Origin: CAZONU01 sp965370045
GTDB taxonomy: Bacteria > Planctomycetota > SZUA-567 > JAKLDR01
NCBI GenBank assembly: GCA_965370045.1
Contig: CBDUSI010000066.1
Location: 1 to 25,334 of the forward strand
Direction: 5' to 3'
DNA: 25,334 nucleotides
A program made the position numbers and the translations under genes. Below, one piece after another: positions 22,401-25,334 of the stretch. The notes beneath the pieces are model-generated. The model ran no database searches and was not told where the DNA came from. It saw only the letters and a program-made list of their open reading frames with translations. Each line of letters begins with the position of its first letter. Position 1 is the stretch's first letter.

Positions 22401-24479
22401 ATGACTGCTCCCGCGCTGGCCCTCTACTGGCACTTTCACCAGCCCTGCTACCGCGACCCGGCCACGGGCCGGGCGACCATGCCCTGGGTGCGCCTCCACG
22501 GCATCAAGGACTACTACGGCATGGCCGAGCTGCTGCGGGAGTTCCCCGGGGTGCGCTGCAGCTTCAACTTCGTGCCCGCGCTGCTCGACCAGTTGGAGGC
22601 CTGCGCGGCGGGCGAGGCCTTCGACGAGTTCGAGGAGCTGGCCCGCAGGCCCGCCGGGGAGCTCTCGCCCGCCGAGCGCGAGCGCGCGGTGGAGGTCTTC
22701 TTCTACGCCCACTGGGACCGCATGATCCGCGTCCACGGGCGCTACGGGGAGCTCCTCGAGAAGCGCGCGCCCTGGAAGCGCAGCGCCGCCCAGGCCGCGC
22801 CCGATTTTTCCACGGAAGAGCTGCGCGACCTGGCCACCTGGTCCACGCTGGCCTGGTACCACCCCCTGGCCGTGGAGCGCGACGCGGGACTGCGGGAACT
22901 GGCCGCCAAGGGCCGGGACTTCTCCGAATCCGAGAAGCTCTACGTGCTCGACCGCCAGCGGTCGGTGCTCGCCGAAGTGATCCCCGCCTATCGCGAGCTG
23001 GCCGCGCGCGGGCAGATCGAGCTGACCACCACGCCTTACTACCACCCGATCCTGCCCCTGCTGGTGGACATGACCTCGGCGCGCGCGGCCATACCCGGAG
23101 TGCGCATGCCGGAGCACTGGAAGCCGGTGCCCGAGGACGCCCGCGAGCAGCTCCGCCGCGCGGTGGCCAGCCACCGGCGGCGCTTCGGCTCCGCGCCCGC
23201 CGGCTGCTGGCCAAGTGAAGGTTCGCTGAGCGAGGCGGTGGTTCCCCTGCTGGCCGAAGCCGGCTTCAGCTGGACGGCCAGCGACGAGGAGATCCTGGCC
23301 TACTCCCTGGGCCGGAGCATGGAGCGCAGCGAGCTCTATAAGCCTTACCGCCTGGAGTTCGGCGGCGAAAACGTCGCGGCGATCTTTCGCGACCGGGAGC
23401 TCTCCGACGCTATCGGGTTCGTCTACCACCGCTGGGAGGACCAGGCCGCCGCCGCCCGCGACTTCGTCCGCCGCGCCCGGGAGAGCGGCGGCCAGCTGGT
23501 CACCGCGATCCTCGACGGCGAGAACGCCTGGGAGTACTACCCCGGCGGGGGCCTGCCCTTCCTGCGCGCGCTCTACGCGGAGCTCGAAGGCTCTGATATT
23601 TCGACCGTCCTCCCCGGCGATTACCTCGCGGAGCACCCCGGCGAGCGGCTCGCCAAACTCTGGCCGGGCTCCTGGATCAACCACGACTTTTACATCTGGG
23701 CCGGGCACCGCGACGACCAGCGTGCCTGGGACTACCTCTTTCGGGTCCGCGCGGACCTCGAAAGATTCGCCGCCGAGGATACGGACCGCGCCGCGCTGGA
23801 GCGCGCCTGGGAGGCGCTCTACGCCGCCGAGGGCAGCGACTGGTTCTGGTGGTACGGCGACGACCACGACTCGGCCCTCGACGGGGCCTTCGACGAGCTC
23901 TTCCGCAAGCACCTGGCCGGGGTCTACCGCGCGCTCTCCCGGCCCGCGCCGGACTTCCTGGCCGAGCCCATCGGCGGAGGGCACGGACCGCTGTGCGCCA
24001 CCCAGCCGACTGGTTCCCTCGACGTGCAGGTCGACGGCCGCGCGGACGAGGCCGAGTGGCTCGCGGCCGGCTGCTACCGCACCACCGCGGGGGCCATGGA
24101 CCGCTCCGCCGCGCCGCTGGTGGGCAGGCTCTTCTTCGGGGCCGGCGCCGGGGAGCTCTTCCTGCGCGCCGACTTCACCGAGTCGCGCCGCGCGGAGATA
24201 GATGACCGCCTCGATCTGCACCTGGTCTTCTCGGCGCCGCGCGAGGCCGAGCTGACCGTACGCGGCTTCGCCGGGGACGCGCCCCAGGTCTTCCTGGACG
24301 GGAGCCCAGCGGGGCGCCTGGCCTGGGGCCACGTCCTGGAGCTGGCCGTCCCCCGCGCCGCACTGGACCTCGGACCCGGCGCCGAGTGCGCCTTCTTCGC
24401 CGAGCTCCGCCGCGGAGAGGAACCCCTCGAACGCGTGCCGGACGCCGACCTTCTGCGCTTCTCGGCGCCGCCTGAGTAG
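22401..24479 (+). CDS. Glycoside hydrolase family 57 alpha-glucanase/glucanotransferase-type protein
   Basis: GH57 enzymes cleave or transfer alpha-glucans. The 692-aa protein opens with the family's first motif (LYWHFHQPCYRD). The nucleophile block is CWPSEGSLSEAV with Glu at about 273, and the acid/base region ILDGENAWEYYPGGG with Asp at about 372. WFWWYGDDHDS (about 483-493) is also typical of the group. The last 170 residues (from about 530) look like a beta-sandwich, similar to carbohydrate-binding modules found after GH57 domains. No signal peptide is seen, so it should work in the cytoplasm, perhaps on glycogen or maltodextrin. Whether it is amylase, branching enzyme or transferase cannot be decided. 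ATG 22401 follows TGAGG. Confidence 0.9.
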   Translation: MTAPALALYWHFHQPCYRDPATGRATMPWVRLHGIKDYYGMAELLREFPGVRCSFNFVPALLDQLEACAAGEAFDEFEELARRPAGELSPAERERAVEVFFYAHWDRMIRVHGRYGELLEKRAPWKRSAAQAAPDFSTEELRDLATWSTLAWYHPLAVERDAGLRELAAKGRDFSESEKLYVLDRQRSVLAEVIPAYRELAARGQIELTTTPYYHPILPLLVDMTSARAAIPGVRMPEHWKPVPEDAREQLRRAVASHRRRFGSAPAGCWPSEGSLSEAVVPLLAEAGFSWTASDEEILAYSLGRSMERSELYKPYRLEFGGENVAAIFRDRELSDAIGFVYHRWEDQAAAARDFVRRARESGGQLVTAILDGENAWEYYPGGGLPFLRALYAELEGSDISTVLPGDYLAEHPGERLAKLWPGSWINHDFYIWAGHRDDQRAWDYLFRVRADLERFAAEDTDRAALERAWEALYAAEGSDWFWWYGDDHDSALDGAFDELFRKHLAGVYRALSRPAPDFLAEPIGGGHGPLCATQPTGSLDVQVDGRADEAEWLAAGCYRTTAGAMDRSAAPLVGRLFFGAGAGELFLRADFTESRRAEIDDRLDLHLVFSAPREAELTVRGFAGDAPQVFLDGSPAGRLAWGHVLELAVPRAALDLGPGAECAFFAELRRGEEPLERVPDADLLRFSAPPE

Positions 24480-24480
24480 T

Positions 24481-24508
24481 TTGCACCCCGGAGCCCGGCG
24501 GCTATAAT
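24481..24508 (+). promoter_or_regulatory. Promoter of the foldase-like gene
   Basis: TTGCAC (24481-24486), a 16-bp spacer, then a perfect TATAAT (24503-24508). Start near 24515, leader about 75 nt. Confidence 0.65.
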
Positions 24509-24589
24509 CCCCTTTCCGGGGCGGGGCTGCGCGCGGTCCCCGTGCCCTTCGGGACTTGAGCTGCGCGGAGGTCGTTTCGGAGCCGTCCT

Positions 24590-25334
24590 ATGTCCTTCGA
24601 CGCATTGCGGCAGCACCAGCGGAAGATTCAGATTCCGCTGGCGATAGTGGTGATCATCATCTTCGTCTTCTTCTTCGGCGCCGGGCCCGGCATCCGCTCC
24701 CTCTTCCGCCCGACCGAGAAGATCACGACGGACGCCGAGCTGCTCCGCCTGGGCCACGACCTGCAAGCCGCCCGCCTGATTTCGCCGCCGCGCACCAAGC
24801 AGTACGAGGCCTGGGCCCGGAAGGACGTCGAGGAGATCGAGTTCAAGAACGAGGACGAGAAGAACCAGCGGATTCGGGAGATGGTCACCAAGGAAGTGGA
24901 GAGCTACTACCGGCGGGCGGCCGCGCTGGAGCATCGCCTGCCGGTTGACCTCGCCGGCGAGCTCGGCGTGCAGGTCACCGACGCGGAGCTCAACGAGCGG
25001 GTCCGGGAGCACGCCAAGAAGTACCTGGGGCTGGAGAAATTCAACCAGGCGGACTACAAGGATGAGCTGGACATCCGCTCGCTGTCGGTCGAGCGCTTCG
25101 AGGAGCTGCTCCGCGGGCAGATGCTGGCCAGGCGGGTGAACTCCATGCTGAGCATGGCCGCGGGGGCCTCGGAAAGCGAGCAGTTCGAGCACTACGCCCG
25201 GGAGCGCGAGAAGGTCCGCGTGCAGTACTTCCAGCGCCAGCCAACGGACTTCCTCACCGAGGTCGAGATGCTGCCCGGCAAGCGGCCGGAGAAGAAGAAG
25301 GCCGCCAAGAAGCTCGGCAAGGAAGAGGAGAAGG
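24590..25334 (+). CDS. Membrane-anchored SurA/PpiD-like foldase, 3' end outside the window
   Basis: The frame is open from ATG 24590 to the last base, 248 residues with no stop, so the gene is truncated by the window edge. A short basic N-terminus is followed by one membrane helix (about residues 14-35, IQIPLAIVVIIIFVFFFGAG). A periplasmic chaperone-like domain follows: VQVTDAELNERVREHAKKYL, then FNQADYKDELDIRSLSVERFEELLRGQMLARRV, the pattern of SurA/PpiD N-terminal domains. VRVQYFQRQPTDFL also matches the PpiD strand. The parvulin-type isomerase domain, if present, would lie beyond 25334. GGAG (24579-24582) is 7 nt from the ATG. Its likely job is folding of exported proteins at the outer face of the inner membrane. 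Confidence 0.78.
   Translation, partial: MSFDALRQHQRKIQIPLAIVVIIIFVFFFGAGPGIRSLFRPTEKITTDAELLRLGHDLQAARLISPPRTKQYEAWARKDVEEIEFKNEDEKNQRIREMVTKEVESYYRRAAALEHRLPVDLAGELGVQVTDAELNERVREHAKKYLGLEKFNQADYKDELDIRSLSVERFEELLRGQMLARRVNSMLSMAAGASESEQFEHYAREREKVRVQYFQRQPTDFLTEVEMLPGKRPEKKKAAKKLGKEEEK

Noticed and set aside
22296..24332. Very long open frame on the minus strand opposite the GH57 gene
   Set aside because: High G+C removes stops from antisense frames. The translation is low-complexity (Gly/Ala/Val/Arg/Leu runs), while the plus strand has clear GH57 motifs.

Overview
The window is about two-thirds G+C. It looks like a chromosomal piece of a Planctomycetes-type or related bacterium, most likely a metagenome contig. 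The pointers are an ECF sigma factor fused to a membrane anchor and a large C-terminal domain, a Hanks-type Ser/Thr kinase with a C-terminal membrane anchor, secreted HEAT-like and GDSL-like proteins, paired TIM-barrel sugar isomerases, and GTG/TTG starts behind strong Shine-Dalgarno sequences. Several promoter candidates fit a TTGxxx-16/17-TATxxT pattern, so housekeeping sigma-70-type signals appear readable. The taxonomic call is inference; there is no rRNA here.

Layout. Bases 1-281 hold an exact 55-bp duplication around the TTG start of a myo-inositol-1-phosphate synthase gene (245-1465), probably an assembly-graph artefact. On the minus strand are a small membrane-anchored protein (1469-1897) and the sigma-factor fusion (2030-3619), with a clear terminator between them. 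A secreted HEAT-like protein (3910-4701) and PTS enzyme I (4855-6630) follow. From about 6640 to 9420 is an accessory island. It contains dispersed repeats, a 198-bp element with 15-bp inverted ends, a helix-turn-helix protein (minus, 6986-7582) and, divergently, a 474-aa ApeA-like HEPN protein (7927-9351) with visibly lower G+C. The island ends in a REP-like tandem repeat. Directly after it, a promoter (9440-9468) and a T-tailed hairpin (9682-9706) frame about 230 nt of structured, apparently non-coding sequence: a candidate small RNA. A possible 50-aa membrane protein follows.

The rest is mostly housekeeping. A kinase, a TIGR03960-type radical SAM protein and an Asp/Glu racemase-like protein form one likely operon (10028-14006). 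A sugar isomerase (14179-14946) follows. A second probable operon (15181-21006) packs a paralogous isomerase, hisS, aspS, a secreted GDSL-like protein and a TonB-like protein with zero or overlapping spacing. The histidyl-tRNA synthetase carries an unusual in-frame partial duplication just before its histidine-binding signature. A convergent gene (minus, 21019-22236) encodes 26-residue helical-hairpin repeats with an arginine-only tail. It diverges from a GH57 alpha-glucanase-family gene (22401-24479). A membrane-anchored SurA/PpiD-like foldase gene runs off the right edge.

The best candidates for something undescribed are the HTH-HEPN pair with its flanking repeats and the adjacent candidate RNA. 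No search could be run, so family assignments rest on recognisable motifs.
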